Origin: Microbulbifer salipaludis
GTDB taxonomy: Bacteria; Pseudomonadota; Gammaproteobacteria; Pseudomonadales; Cellvibrionaceae
Assembly: GCF_017303155.1 (NCBI RefSeq)
Contig: NZ_JAEKJR010000001.1
Span: 186,001-250,000, forward strand
Reading direction: 5' to 3'
Length of the DNA: 64,000 nt
The notes beneath the pieces are model-generated. The model worked only from the letters and a program-made list of their open reading frames with translations, had not been told where the DNA came from and ran no database searches. Within the stretch, counting starts at the first letter, position 1. Each line of letters opens with the position of its first letter. Below are positions 1 to 9,107 of this stretch, piece after piece. The position numbers and the translations under genes were made by a program.

Positions 1-59
1 TTGTCGTGATAGCGCTTGCTGCCATCATCGCCCGGCCGGATTGTTTTTATAATTTCCAT
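1..59 (-). CDS. Small conserved protein, N-terminal part only
   Basis: The ATG is at 59 on the minus strand and the frame stays open to the window edge, giving MEIIKTIRPGDDGSKRYHD. A strong ribosome-binding site (AGGAGGG) lies just upstream of the ATG. The gene begins 29 bases after the ubiD stop in the same direction, so the two are probably cotranscribed. I do not recognise a functional family. The KTIRPGDDGSKR start is very basic and has no signal peptide, so a small cytoplasmic protein is likely. The rest lies outside the window. Confidence 0.6.
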   Translation of the reverse strand, partial: MEIIKTIRPGDDGSKRYHD

Positions 60-88
60 TTGCCCTCCTTGGCATTTGCAAATGCTTC

Positions 89-1552
89 CTACAGACCCAG
101 CTCGTCCCACATGGCATCGATTTTTTGTGTGACTTCGGGATCTTTTACGATTGGTCTCCCCCACTCGCGGGTGGTTTCGCCGTCCCATTTATTGGTCGCG
201 TCGAAACCGATCTTCGAGCCCAGCCCTGATACCGGTGAGGCGAAGTCGAGATAATCGATCGGGGTGTTCTCGACCATTACCGTATCGCGGGCGGGGTCCA
301 TTCTGGTGGTCATGGCCCAGATGACGTCGTTCCAGTCCCGTGCGTTGACGTCATCATCGGTGACGATCACAAACTTGGTGTACATGAATTGGCGCAAAAA
401 AGACCAGACGCCCATCATGACCCGCTTGGCATGTCCCGGGTATTGCTTCTTCATGGTGACCACGGCGAGGCGGTATGAACAGCCCTCGGGCGGCAGGTAG
501 AAATCGACAATTTCCGGAAATTGCTTGCGCAATATGGGTACGAAGACTTCATTCAGCGCTTCGCCTAGAACGGCCGGCTCATCCGGTGGGCGGCCGGTGT
601 AGGTGCTGTGATAGATGGGATCTTTACGATGGGTGATCTTTTCTACGGTGAACACCGGGAAGCGATCGATTTCGTTGTAGTAGCCGGTGTGGTCGCCGTA
701 GGGCCCCTCGTCGGCCATGTCGTCCGGATAGATATAGCCCTCCAGCACGTACTCGGCACTGGCGGGGACCTGCAGGTTGCTGAGCCGGGCTTCTGCCACT
801 TCCGTTTTCCCGCCCCGGAGTAAGCCCGCAAAGGCGTATTCAGAGAGGGTATCCGGTACCGGGGTGACGGCGCCGAGAATGGTGGCTGGGTCAGCGCCGA
901 GTGCGACAGCAACCGGGAAGGGCTCGCCAGGGAATTGCTGTTGCCATTCACGGAAGTCCAGCGCACCGCCCCGGTGGGATAGCCAGCGCATGATCAGGCG
1001 GTTTTTACCAATCAACTGCATGCGGTAGATACCGAGGTTCTGGCGCTTTTTCTCCGGCCCCCGGGTAATCACCAGGGGCCAGGTGACGAGGGGTGCGGCA
1101 TCACCGGGCCAACAGGTCTGAATGGGGAGCTTGGTCAGGTCAACGTCGCCGGCGTTGATTTCAAACTGCTGGCAGTCGGCTTTGCTGATGACCTTGGGCC
1201 CCATGTTCATCACCTGCTTGAAGATGGGTAGTTTGTCCCAGGCATCGCGCAGACCTTCCGGCGGCTGCGGCTCCTTCAGGAAGGCGAGCAACTCACCCAC
1301 CTCGCGCAGTTCGCTGACGGACTCGCGCCCCATGCCCAGGGCGACACGTTCGGGCGTGCCGAACAGATTGGCGAGTACGGGGGTGTCATATCCGGTGGGG
1401 TTTTCAAACAACAGGGCTGGGCCGCCGGCACGCAGCACGCGGTCGGCAATTTCTGTCATTTCCAGATAGGGGCTGACGGGATGTGTTATGCGCTTGAGGA
1501 GGCCGCGCTTTTCCAATAGCTGGATGAAGTCGCGCAGGTCGTTGTATTTCAT
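89..1552 (-). CDS. ubiD: 4-hydroxy-3-polyprenylbenzoate decarboxylase UbiD
   Basis: This enzyme decarboxylates 3-polyprenyl-4-hydroxybenzoate in ubiquinone biosynthesis, using the prenylated flavin made by UbiX. The 487-residue product has the usual UbiD length. It starts [17 protein letters not shown], the typical N-terminus, and carries the family block [15 protein letters not shown] near residue 285, which includes catalytic-pocket acidic residues. It is cytosolic or loosely membrane-associated. It is followed at 29 bases by a small ORF on the same strand and separated from the upstream RRM gene by a hairpin. Start and identity are clear. Confidence 0.95.
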   Translation of the reverse strand: MKYNDLRDFIQLLEKRGLLKRITHPVSPYLEMTEIADRVLRAGGPALLFENPTGYDTPVLANLFGTPERVALGMGRESVSELREVGELLAFLKEPQPPEGLRDAWDKLPIFKQVMNMGPKVISKADCQQFEINAGDVDLTKLPIQTCWPGDAAPLVTWPLVITRGPEKKRQNLGIYRMQLIGKNRLIMRWLSHRGGALDFREWQQQFPGEPFPVAVALGADPATILGAVTPVPDTLSEYAFAGLLRGGKTEVAEARLSNLQVPASAEYVLEGYIYPDDMADEGPYGDHTGYYNEIDRFPVFTVEKITHRKDPIYHSTYTGRPPDEPAVLGEALNEVFVPILRKQFPEIVDFYLPPEGCSYRLAVVTMKKQYPGHAKRVMMGVWSFLRQFMYTKFVIVTDDDVNARDWNDVIWAMTTRMDPARDTVMVENTPIDYLDFASPVSGLGSKIGFDATNKWDGETTREWGRPIVKDPEVTQKIDAMWDELGL

Positions 1553-1663
1553 GTGTTACCGGTCGACGAGAATTTCGACGGCCAGTGTAAAACAGTCAGA
1601 ACAAAATGGGGAACATACACCGCACCAGCAGGCTCGGTGGCAGAACGGAAGGGGATATTGAAC

Positions 1664-1692
1664 AACCCGCAGCATGGAACATGCTACGGGTT
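1664..1692 (-). terminator. Hairpin downstream of the RRM gene
   Basis: AACCCG and CGGGTT, then AGCATG and CATGCT, pair into a stem of about 13 bp with one mismatch and a 3-base loop. It lies 28 bases after the RRM stop. The T-run is poor, so termination may be partial. Confidence 0.5.
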
Positions 1693-1720
1693 GCCGAACT
1701 TCTAGGCGGTAAAGCGTGCC

Positions 1721-1990
1721 TTAGAAGCGGGGACGACGCGGACGGTCTTCGCGCGGCTTGGCTTCGTTAACACGGATGTTACGGCCAGACAGCGGCTGAT
1801 CATTCATTTCTTCGATTGCCTTACGCGCTTCGTCGTCGTTCGGCATTTCTACGAAACCAAAACCTTTAGAACGGCCAGTTTCCCGGTCAGTGATTACAGT
1901 AGCCCGGGAGATTTCACCGAACGCACCGAAAGCTTCGTGCAGTTCGTCAGAGGTTACGCCGTAGGCCAGATTTCCGATATAGATATTCAC
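1721..1990 (-). CDS. RRM-domain RNA-binding protein
   Basis: This 89-residue single-domain RNA recognition motif protein has RNP2 (IYIGNL, residues 3-8) and RNP1 (KGFGFVEM, residues 42-49). A basic, Arg/Pro-rich tail (EDRPRRPRF) follows. Small RRM proteins of this kind bind single-stranded RNA and are often cold-induced in gammaproteobacteria. No cold-shock element was identified, although the leader between this gene and rho is long and AT-richer than its surroundings. The gene is monocistronic: a hairpin follows it and the rho terminator precedes it. Confidence 0.9.
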   Translation of the reverse strand: MNIYIGNLAYGVTSDELHEAFGAFGEISRATVITDRETGRSKGFGFVEMPNDDEARKAIEEMNDQPLSGRNIRVNEAKPREDRPRRPRF

Positions 1991-2242
1991 AAAAAAGTCT
2001 CACTAGAGTCAGTGGGCTGTCGAGCAATTCACAAATGGTAACCAGCTCCACCGAGTTATCCATTTGCGATTGGTCCAGAGTCGCTCGACTTCCCAGCCGG
2101 GCGAGACCAATTCGGGCAGTGCTGAAATACTGTTCAACACAACAATGTTGGCCTTTATATGCCTAACGCAATGCCTTTTCAACCGAATTCGGCGTAATTT
2201 CACGCCTGTTTCGTCGCATTGCAAAAATTCTCCACAAGATGC

Positions 2243-2271
2243 AAAAAAGGCCTGCAGTTTGCGCAAGCCTT
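2243..2271 (-). terminator. Rho-independent terminator of rho
   Basis: On the minus strand AAGGC...GCCTT, extended inward by TGC/GCA, forms the stem and is followed by a run of T (A at 2243-2248 on the plus strand). It starts 15 bases after the rho stop. Confidence 0.8.
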
Positions 2272-2285
2272 ATTGTGAAGAGGAA

Positions 2286-3545
2286 TTATTTCCGTTTCAT
2301 GGACAGGAAGAATTCGTCGTTGGTCTTGAAGTCCTTGAGCTTGTCGATCAGGAATTCAGTGGCGGCCAAGTCTTCCATATCGTGCAGCAACTTGCGCAGG
2401 ATCCAAACCCGCTGCAGCTCGCCTTCGGGCATCAGCAGCTCTTCACGGCGGGTGCCGGAGCGACGCACGTTGATGGCCGGGTAAACCCGCTTTTCGGCGA
2501 TTTTACGGTCCAGCTGCAGCTCCATGTTACCGGTGCCCTTGAACTCCTCGAAGATCACTTCGTCCATCTTGGAGCCGGTATCCACCAGCGCAGTGGCAAT
2601 AATGGAGAGGCTACCGCCTTCTTCGATGTTTCGCGCCGCACCAAAGAAGCGCTTCGGACGCTCCAGGGCGTGCGCATCCACACCACCGGTCAGCACCTTA
2701 CCGGAGCTCGGTACGGTGGTGTTGTAGGCACGCGCCAGTCGGGTGATGGAATCCAGCAGGATGACCACATCTTTCTTGTGCTCGACCAGGCGCTTGGCTT
2801 TCTCGATCACCATTTCGGCCACCTGCACGTGACGGGCGGGCGGCTCGTCGAAGGTGGAGGCGACCACTTCGCCGCGCACAGAGCGCTGCATCTCGGTCAC
2901 TTCTTCCGGGCGCTCGTCGATCAGCAGAACGATCAGGTGGCACTCCGGGCTGTTGCGGGTGATGGCCTGGGCCATGTTCTGCAACATGATGGTTTTACCC
3001 GCCTTGGGCGGCGCAACAATCAGGCCACGCTGACCTTTGCCGATCGGTGCGATCAGGTCGATGATACGACCGATCAGGTCCTCGGAAGAGCCGTTTCCGC
3101 ACTCGAGGCCGAGGCGCTCGTTGGGGAACAGCGGCGTGAGGTTTTCAAACAGGATCTTGTTGCGCGCATTTTCCGGCTTGTCGAAGTTGATCTCGCTGAC
3201 CTTCAGCAGTGCGAAGTAGCGCTCACCTTCTTTGGGGGGACGGATTTTGCCGGAAATGGAGTCGCCGGTGCGGAGATTGAAGCGGCGGATCTGACTGGGG
3301 GAAACATAGATGTCATCGGGGCCTGCGAGGTAGGAGGAGTCGGCAGACCGCAAAAAGCCAAACCCGTCCTGAAGAATTTCCAACACACCCTCGCCGTATA
3401 TGTCTTCACCGCTTTTGGCGTGGCGCTTGAGGATATTGAAAATGATGTCCTGCTTGCGCGAGCGGGCGACGTTTTCGAGCCCCATGCCCTTGGCAATTTC
3501 AATCAGCTCTTCGATGGGTTTGGTTTTTAATTCAGAAAGGTTCAT
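2286..3545 (-). CDS. rho: Transcription termination factor Rho
   Basis: Hexameric RNA-dependent ATPase that terminates transcription. The 419-residue product matches the E. coli length and starts [20 protein letters not shown]. It has the N-terminal Rho domain, an OSB/CSD RNA-binding fold around residues 50-120, the Walker A motif APPKAGKT near residue 180, and the conserved [17 protein letters not shown] segment (Q/R-loop region). It follows trxA on the same strand, as in many gammaproteobacteria, but across a gap of more than 440 bases and a candidate terminator, so it has its own promoter. Rho genes are commonly autoregulated through a long leader, and the gap length fits that. Confidence 0.98.
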   Translation of the reverse strand: MNLSELKTKPIEELIEIAKGMGLENVARSRKQDIIFNILKRHAKSGEDIYGEGVLEILQDGFGFLRSADSSYLAGPDDIYVSPSQIRRFNLRTGDSISGKIRPPKEGERYFALLKVSEINFDKPENARNKILFENLTPLFPNERLGLECGNGSSEDLIGRIIDLIAPIGKGQRGLIVAPPKAGKTIMLQNMAQAITRNSPECHLIVLLIDERPEEVTEMQRSVRGEVVASTFDEPPARHVQVAEMVIEKAKRLVEHKKDVVILLDSITRLARAYNTTVPSSGKVLTGGVDAHALERPKRFFGAARNIEEGGSLSIIATALVDTGSKMDEVIFEEFKGTGNMELQLDRKIAEKRVYPAINVRRSGTRREELLMPEGELQRVWILRKLLHDMEDLAATEFLIDKLKDFKTNDEFFLSMKRK

Positions 3546-3988
3546 ACCAATTGCTTTATTTAGGTTTCTTCTGTCAGATGGCGCGGACGCACCGGAAGTG
3601 TTTGCGGGGGGATTTGAAAGTTCGATGTTGATAATGCCTGTATCGACCGGCCGACGGATTCGCTTTCCGCGCGCTACTCACTTGAACACTCTCTTGGATA
3701 CCACCAAAACAGGGGTTACCGCTCGCAATTGGCACAATTGGCTTGGCAAAGGCGCCAGAGGGAAGATCGTTCAACTTGAGGAGTTTGCGCCGGAGAGGCT
3801 GTGACGACAGCGGGGTTGGCGACTTGGCTCAGGTCTGTACTGAACAGTTACTTTGATTACTAGGCAGTATAACGGCAGTTCGGCATCCTGCAAGGTCTAT
3901 TTCTCGGGCTCTGGTGCCGCGACCCGGCAGTTGCAGGAAATGACACGGGGCGCCCTGACCTTGGCCAGTCACGCCCCGCACAGCCGGA
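3546..3988. other. Long rho leader / trxA-rho intergenic region
   Basis: No convincing gene lies here: the open frames are short and lack ribosome-binding sites. The region is AT-richer than its neighbours near 3835-3880 and probably holds the rho promoter and untranslated leader. The trxA hairpin occupies its right end. Confidence 0.5.
3946..3978 (-). terminator. Hairpin downstream of trxA
   Basis: CGGGGCG pairs with CGCCCCG and an inner TGAC pairs with GTCA, 11 bases after the trxA stop. The U-tract is weak, so it may only protect the 3' end. Confidence 0.5.
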
Positions 3989-4315
3989 TCAGATCTGGCT
4001 GTCGATGAACTCGGTCAGCTGGGCGCGGGACAGCGCACCCACCTTGGTACCCTCGACGTTACCGCCCTTGAACAGCAACAGCGTGGGGATACCGCGGACG
4101 TTGTACTTGGCTGCCGCTTCTTTGTTGGCATCCACGTCCACTTTGACGATTTTCAGCTTGTCGCCGTAGTGGCCAGACAGGTCTTCCAGTACCGGAGCGA
4201 TCATCTTGCAGGGACCGCACCATTGGGCCCAGAAGTCCACCAGTACCGGGCCCTCGGCCTTGAGTACTTCGGCTTCAAATTCTGCGTCGGTGACGTTGAC
4301 GATGTTCGCGCTCAT
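3989..4315 (-). CDS. trxA: Thioredoxin TrxA
   Basis: General cytosolic disulfide reductase. The start at 4315 gives the standard 108-residue protein ([10 protein letters not shown]) preceded by an AGGA ribosome-binding site. An in-frame ATG at 4423 would add 36 residues unlike any thioredoxin and is rejected. The active site WCGPCK is at residues 32-37, and the cis-proline segment RGIPTLLLF follows as expected. The gene lies upstream of rho on the same strand, the common gammaproteobacterial order. A terminator-like hairpin follows the stop. Confidence 0.97.
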   Translation of the reverse strand: MSANIVNVTDAEFEAEVLKAEGPVLVDFWAQWCGPCKMIAPVLEDLSGHYGDKLKIVKVDVDANKEAAAKYNVRGIPTLLLFKGGNVEGTKVGALSRAQLTEFIDSQI

Positions 4316-4511
4316 AGTGCTTTCCTGTAGTTCTGTTTCTTCAGGCCCCGCTGGCCCGCCGGCAGACATAATAAGTACCGCCCGCAGGCCCCGCAAGACA
4401 AATGGTCCCGCCACCGTTGCCATTTTGCCGCAACAGTTGGCATTTCGCCCTGATATAAGGGCCGCGCCACGGTTTTCAAGTGGCCGCGCTCACCCGTGCC
4501 GCCATGGTGGC

Positions 4512-5774
4512 TCAGTCAGAGGGCAGAAATCGCTGCAGGATCTCGTCCACATAGTCGTAACCAAACTCCGTGGTGGAGATGCGCGGCCCCAGGGGCTCCA
4601 CCAACTGCATGGCCTCCAGTTTCGCCCATTCCCCCGCCAGGGTGGACAGGGGCAGGCCGGTGTAGGCCGGAAAAGACATTGCCGGCACCCCCTTTTCCAG
4701 CCGCAAGGTATTCATGAGGAATTCCAGCGGGCGCTCGGCAATGGCAACGTCTGTCACTTTGGCCTGTGGGAAGTCACCACCGCCCTTACCAAGGGCACAC
4801 CCCAGTGCCAGGTAGTCCCGGGGGGCTCGGGTACGCTGGGTGCGGATGATCCGGCCACTGTCGGGCAAGATGAATTTACCGTGGGCGCCGGCACCGATGC
4901 CTATGTAGTCCGCAAACGACCAGTAGTTGAGGTTGTGGCGAGACGCCAGGCCAGTGCGCGCATAGGCAGACACCTCATAGCGGCCATAGCCCTCCCCCGC
5001 CAGATAGGCCCGGCCCGCCTGTTGAATCTCGGCGATCTGCTCGGAGCCCGGGGTCACCGGTGGCGCAGAATAGAAGGCCGTATTCGGCTCGATCGTGAGC
5101 TGGTACCAGGAGATGTGCTCGGCACCCAGCGCCACCGCCTGCTTCAGATCCTGTAGTGCATCCACCTCTCCCTGTCCGGGCAGGCCGTGCATCAGGTCGA
5201 TATTGATGTTATCGAAACCCGCCGCCCGCGCCTGTGTCGCCGCCGTGTGCGCCTCGGCACCGGAGTGGATGCGCCCGAGGTTCTGCAGCTGTAACGGGTC
5301 GAAGCTCTGCACGCCGATCGACAGGCGATTGACGCCGGCACTGTGATAGCCGGCGAACTTCGCCTGCTCAAAGGTGCCGGGGTTGGCTTCCAGGGTGATC
5401 TCGATATCCGGCGCAAAGCCCACGAGGGATTCCGCCAGGTTGAGAATGCGCTCGATCGCCAGCGGCGAAAACAGGCTGGGGGTACCGCCACCGAAGAAGA
5501 TCGAGCCGAGCTTGCGCCCCTGAATCCAGCCGAGCTGGCTGCGCAGGTCCCGCTCCAGCTGGTCCACATATTCGGCCTCCGGCAGCTGGCTAGCGGCCGG
5601 TTCGCTGTTGGTTCCGTGCCGAATGGAGACATGTTCACCTGACCCGGAGGAGCGATCAGCCGCGGGGACCTGATGGGAGTTGAAATCGCAGTAGGGGCAT
5701 TTGCGCACACACCAGGGTATATGCACATACAGACTCAACGGGGGCAGCACCAGTGGCTGGGTATCGGCGCTCAA
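4512..5774 (-). CDS. hemW: Radical SAM protein HemW
   Basis: Member of the coproporphyrinogen III oxidase-like family. HemW proteins are thought to act as haem chaperones rather than as the oxidase. The radical-SAM cluster motif CVRKCPYCDF lies near residue 22, and the GGGTPSLF and NIDLMHGLPGQ blocks of the family follow. The protein is 420 residues, longer than the usual 380 or so, because of a hydrophilic Ser/Gly/Glu-rich insert at about residues 38-65, just after the cluster loop. It is the last gene of the metX-metW-DUF4426-rdgB-hemW run, starting 10 bases after rdgB. Confidence 0.92.
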   Translation of the reverse strand: MSADTQPLVLPPLSLYVHIPWCVRKCPYCDFNSHQVPAADRSSGSGEHVSIRHGTNSEPAASQLPEAEYVDQLERDLRSQLGWIQGRKLGSIFFGGGTPSLFSPLAIERILNLAESLVGFAPDIEITLEANPGTFEQAKFAGYHSAGVNRLSIGVQSFDPLQLQNLGRIHSGAEAHTAATQARAAGFDNINIDLMHGLPGQGEVDALQDLKQAVALGAEHISWYQLTIEPNTAFYSAPPVTPGSEQIAEIQQAGRAYLAGEGYGRYEVSAYARTGLASRHNLNYWSFADYIGIGAGAHGKFILPDSGRIIRTQRTRAPRDYLALGCALGKGGGDFPQAKVTDVAIAERPLEFLMNTLRLEKGVPAMSFPAYTGLPLSTLAGEWAKLEAMQLVEPLGPRISTTEFGYDYVDEILQRFLPSD

Positions 5775-5784
5775 TGTGGTGAAC

Positions 5785-6429
5785 TCAAAGCAGCTTCTTG
5801 CCGATAGCGGCGTGGCGGAACTGTTCGGGCACCACCATTTCCTCGTGCCACAGCTGCTCGAACTTCTTTACGGCCTGAGCGCGGTGGCTCAAGCGGTTTT
5901 TCACCTCGCGGGGCAATTGCGCGGAGGTAAGCTTTTCCGACGGCACATAAAACAGGGGGTCGTAACCGAAGCCCTGGTCCCCCGCAGGCCGGGTGAGAAT
6001 CTGGCCGGGCCAGTGCGCGGTGCACACCAGTGGCACCGGGTCGTCAGGCGTACGCACGAACGCGAGCGCACAGTGAAAAGCCGCGGTGCGCTTTTCCGCG
6101 GGCACCCCGTCCAGTGCTTCCATCAGTTTGCGGTTGTTGTCCTCATCACTGGCACCGGCACCGGCATAACGCGCCGAATAAATTCCGGGGGCACCATCGA
6201 GCGCATCCACCGCCAGCCCGGAGTCGTCCGCCAGCGCCGGAAGCCCGCTGGCACGGCTGGCATGGCGCGCTTTGATCAGGGCGTTCTCAATAAAGCTGAG
6301 GCCGGTTTCCTCCGCCTCCTGCTGCAGAAAATCCGACTGCGGTAACACCGCAATCTGCCAGCCGGCAAACAGCTGCGAAAATTCTTTGAGCTTGCCCGCG
6401 TTGCCGCTGGCGAGAACAATTTTTTCCAT
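5785..6429 (-). CDS. rdgB: XTP/dITP pyrophosphatase RdgB
   Basis: House-cleaning nucleotidase that hydrolyses dITP and XTP to monophosphates, keeping deaminated purines out of DNA. The chosen start at 6429 gives MEKIVLASGNAGKLKE, the characteristic N-terminus; an upstream in-frame ATG at 6474 adds 15 unrelated residues. The product is 214 residues. The motif LADDSGLAVDAL carries the catalytic and metal acids, and GYDPLFYVP is the C-terminal signature. A terminator separates it from the DUF4426 gene upstream, and hemW follows at 10 bases. Confidence 0.95.
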   Translation of the reverse strand: MEKIVLASGNAGKLKEFSQLFAGWQIAVLPQSDFLQQEAEETGLSFIENALIKARHASRASGLPALADDSGLAVDALDGAPGIYSARYAGAGASDEDNNRKLMEALDGVPAEKRTAAFHCALAFVRTPDDPVPLVCTAHWPGQILTRPAGDQGFGYDPLFYVPSEKLTSAQLPREVKNRLSHRAQAVKKFEQLWHEEMVVPEQFRHAAIGKKLL

Positions 6430-6500
6430 GACCCAAACCTGAGAAAGCCTCAAGAAAATTCCCCGAGAACCCAAGAAGGTTAAGGGAAAGCTCTATCGCC

Positions 6501-6533
6501 AAAATAAAAACAGCGGGCTCAATCAGGCCCGCT
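6501..6533 (-). terminator. Strong terminator after the DUF4426 gene
   Basis: AGCGGGC...GCCCGCT stem with an 8-base loop, followed on the minus strand by GTTTTTATTTT. It lies between the DUF4426 gene and rdgB, so rdgB-hemW may depend on readthrough or on its own promoter. Confidence 0.88.
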
Positions 6534-6556
6534 GCAGACTCTAACGGCTCGCACAA

Positions 6557-7006
6557 TCAGTTTTTGTGCAATTGCCGACGGAAGGTAAGCTGCTGGGTGC
6601 TGCCGTCGGGCAGCACCAGGTCGATATTGAAGGTGAGGTTTTCCTCATTTTCAAACCGGAACGGTGCCAGGTAATAGACGGCCTTGTTGTCGCGCACTTC
6701 GCGGAACTCGAGCGTCCGCGACTGCTGAATCAGGTTGGTGGCATTGCCGGATATCCCGGCACTCATGCCCTGGGTATCATCTTTCTTTCTCACCGAGATA
6801 TTGACGAAGGCACGATCTGGCGCACGCACCAGGTTGTACTGGCGGGCAATGTCGGGGGAAATGAATTCGCTGTTAAACACCGAGTAGGAGACGTGGTAAT
6901 CGCCGAACGTTTTGTGATTTTCGATGATCTTCGCACCCTGGGCCGCGGCAGCGGCCGCCCACAGCAGCAGGGCCAATGAGAGAAATCCAGCAAACAGACG
7001 TTTCAC
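6557..7006 (-). CDS. DUF4426 periplasmic protein
   Basis: Secreted protein of unknown function, conserved between metW and rdgB in Pseudomonas and relatives. I place the start at the GTG at 7006 because AAGGAGG lies 5 bases upstream and the product then opens with a clean signal peptide (MKRLFAGFLSLALLL...AAAAAQG). Upstream ATGs at 7027 and 7069 would put charged and Gly-rich residues in front of it. The mature part is about 125 residues, rich in beta-strand patterns (FGDYHVSYSVFNSEF, ending in LTFRRQLHKN). A strong terminator follows. Confidence 0.88.
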   Translation of the reverse strand: MKRLFAGFLSLALLLWAAAAAAQGAKIIENHKTFGDYHVSYSVFNSEFISPDIARQYNLVRAPDRAFVNISVRKKDDTQGMSAGISGNATNLIQQSRTLEFREVRDNKAVYYLAPFRFENEENLTFNIDLVLPDGSTQQLTFRRQLHKN

Positions 7007-7081
7007 AGCGTCCTCCTTACTAATCATGAAACCGCCCCCTCCGTTTGAGGCGGCGCGTTTGACAACCATCTTCTTCTAATA

Positions 7082-7675
7082 TTAGCGAGTCAGATGGTAA
7101 ATCGCCGTTTCTCCAAAAAGATTCGGCAAAAAATCCTTCAAAACCCCGGAAACCGGCGACTCTGAGACTACCTGCCGGTGCAAGATTTGCCAGTGATGTT
7201 CGCGGCAGAGCACCTCAAAGTCTTTGAAAGTACAAAAGTGAATATTTGGCGTGTCGTACCATTCGTAGGGTAATAAGTCGGATACCGGCATACGCCCGGA
7301 AACCGCCAGGTGCCAGCGCGCTTTCCACTGGCCGAAGTTGGGAAAGGTAATAATGCACTCACGCCCCACGCGCAGCATTTCTTCCACCACCAGGTGTGGG
7401 AAACGCAGGGTCTGCAGGGCCTGGGTCATTACCACCGTATCAAAACTCTGGTCGGCGAAATTCTTCAGACCGTTGTCCAGGTTCTGCTCGACCACATTAA
7501 CACCGCGTTCGATGCATTTCTGAATCTGGTCCGGGTCAATTTCCAGCCCGTATCCGTCCACCCGCTTCTCTTTACCCAGCCGGTCCAGCAGCGCGCCATC
7601 GCCACAGCCGAGGTCAAGTACCCGTGTGGCGGGCGCGATCCAGTTGTGGATGATATCCAGGTCCTGACGCATCAT
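7082..7675 (-). CDS. metW: Methionine biosynthesis protein MetW
   Basis: SAM-dependent methyltransferase-fold partner of MetX, required for methionine synthesis in many proteobacteria and needed for MetX activity in some. The 197-residue product has the SAM-binding motif [12 protein letters not shown] near residue 20, then [12 protein letters not shown]. Its ATG overlaps the metX stop (ATGA), so translation of the two is coupled. Order and overlap are the same as in Pseudomonas. Confidence 0.95.
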   Translation of the reverse strand: MMRQDLDIIHNWIAPATRVLDLGCGDGALLDRLGKEKRVDGYGLEIDPDQIQKCIERGVNVVEQNLDNGLKNFADQSFDTVVMTQALQTLRFPHLVVEEMLRVGRECIITFPNFGQWKARWHLAVSGRMPVSDLLPYEWYDTPNIHFCTFKDFEVLCREHHWQILHRQVVSESPVSGVLKDFLPNLFGETAIYHLTR

Positions 7676-8895
7676 GCGGTCACCTCACGGGGCCCGGTGG
7701 CGTCCTGCTCGCGCGCAACATTATTCATATAGGCCGCAAATAGATTCTCGTAGCGTGCATTGGGCAACAGGAAAGCGTCGTGCCCCATGGGCGATTCCAC
7801 TTCGGCATAGGTAACCGGGATATTGGCGTGCATCAGTGCATCGGCAATTTCCCGCGAGCGCTCCGGAGCGAAACGCCAGTCGGAGGTAAACGACACCAGC
7901 AGGAATTTGCAGCGTGCGTGGGAAAAGGCTTTTACCGGGTCGTCGTCGTATTCACGGGCCAGGTCAAAGTAATCCAGCGCGCGGGTCATCAAAATATAGG
8001 TATTGGGGTCGAAGCTGCTGGAAAAGGTATCACCCTGATAGCGCAGGTAACTCTGCACCTGGAACTCCACCAGCTCTTCCACACCCTGCTGAAAAGTACC
8101 GGAGCGCAGCTCGCGGCCAAATTTCTTGCCCAGCCCGTCATCCGACAGATAGGTGATGTGCCCGATCATGCGCGCCACGGCGAGGCCGTCACGGGGTAAC
8201 GTGTTGTCTTCCAGATAGCGGCCGTCGCGGAAGTCCGGGTCGGACGTAATGGCCTGACGGGCTGTTTCGTTAAATGCGATATTCTGCGCAGACAATTTCA
8301 TCGCCGACGCGATCACCACACAGTGGCGCAGACGCTCCGGGTACTCCAGCGCCCAGCGCATGGCCTGCATGCCACCAAGACTGCCACCCACCACGGCGGC
8401 CCACTGTTGAATGCCGAGATGGTCGGCCAGCTGTGCCTGACTGTGCACCCAGTCCCGCGCGCGCAGCGGCGGAAAATCGGGACCCCAGGGTTTGCCTGTT
8501 TGCGGATTGATGGAGGTCGGGCCAGTGGAGCCGTGGCAACCGCCAAGGTTGTTCAGCGCCACCACAAAAAACTGGTTGGTATCGATCGGTTTGCCGGGCC
8601 CGATATAGTGATCCCACCAGCCCGGGCGCTTGTCATTTTCACTGTGATACCCGGCGGCGTGGTGATGCCCGGAGAGTGCGTGGCAGATGAGCACGCCGTT
8701 GCTTTTGTCGGCGTTCAGGGTGCCGTAGGTTTCGTACACCAGGGTGTATTCGTCGAGCACACGCCCACAGGCCAATTTGAAAGGCCCGGGAAAGGTGTGG
8801 CTTTGCGGCTCGACAATGCCGACGGAGTTGGCTGGCAATCCTGCCGGCCTTCCTGATTGGGACGTTTGCGCTTCCGTGGTCAAAATCTTTCGCAT
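7672..8895 (-). CDS. metX: Homoserine O-acyltransferase MetX
   Basis: Alpha/beta-hydrolase that acylates homoserine at the first committed step of methionine synthesis. The start at 8895 ([10 protein letters not shown]) gives 407 residues. A longer frame to 9018 runs through the repeat element upstream and is rejected. The nucleophile elbow is [12 protein letters not shown], and the late [11 protein letters not shown] block carries the catalytic His. Annotated MetX enzymes in gammaproteobacteria often use succinyl-CoA rather than acetyl-CoA. I cannot decide the acyl donor from sequence alone. It overlaps metW by 4 bases. Confidence 0.94.
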   Translation of the reverse strand: MRKILTTEAQTSQSGRPAGLPANSVGIVEPQSHTFPGPFKLACGRVLDEYTLVYETYGTLNADKSNGVLICHALSGHHHAAGYHSENDKRPGWWDHYIGPGKPIDTNQFFVVALNNLGGCHGSTGPTSINPQTGKPWGPDFPPLRARDWVHSQAQLADHLGIQQWAAVVGGSLGGMQAMRWALEYPERLRHCVVIASAMKLSAQNIAFNETARQAITSDPDFRDGRYLEDNTLPRDGLAVARMIGHITYLSDDGLGKKFGRELRSGTFQQGVEELVEFQVQSYLRYQGDTFSSSFDPNTYILMTRALDYFDLAREYDDDPVKAFSHARCKFLLVSFTSDWRFAPERSREIADALMHANIPVTYAEVESPMGHDAFLLPNARYENLFAAYMNNVAREQDATGPREVTA

Positions 8896-8904
8896 GTGGT
8901 TATT

Positions 8905-9076
8905 GGGCGGGGCGCCAAGTTTACGAAAGCTGGGGGCGGGAGTACACCTGTTAGCTTTCGGTGGTGCCCCGCCGCCCTGCCACCGGGTACTGCTTCTCAA
9001 GACACGCCGTGAACCCATCCCTGGGGGCTCTGCACCGGCATCCCTGCCGGTGAAGGTCTTGAGAAGCAGTACCCGG
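8905..9076. repeat. Composite inverted-repeat element in the metX leader
   Basis: Two nested palindromes lie side by side. A perfect 21-bp inverted repeat has arms at 8983-9003 and 9056-9076. Its interior carries the hairpin CACCGGCA/TGCCGGTG (9033-9052). To its left, a GC-rich imperfect palindrome at about 8905-8977 pairs GGGCGGGGC with GCCCCGCC and CGAAAGCT with AGCTTTCG. Nothing in it codes. It has the shape of a short dispersed element (REP or MITE-like) inserted upstream of metX. Confidence 0.75.
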
Positions 9077-9107
9077 CGTCAGGGCTACCCGCGTTACTTC
9101 GGAAGAA

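Noticed and set aside
2009..2266. 85-residue ORF between rho and the RRM gene
   Set aside because: It spans the rho terminator and the probable RRM promoter, and has no ribosome-binding site or similarity I recognise.
2064..3530. 488-residue open frame antisense to rho
   Set aside because: Shadow of rho with low-complexity His/Gly composition; no ribosome-binding site or domain.
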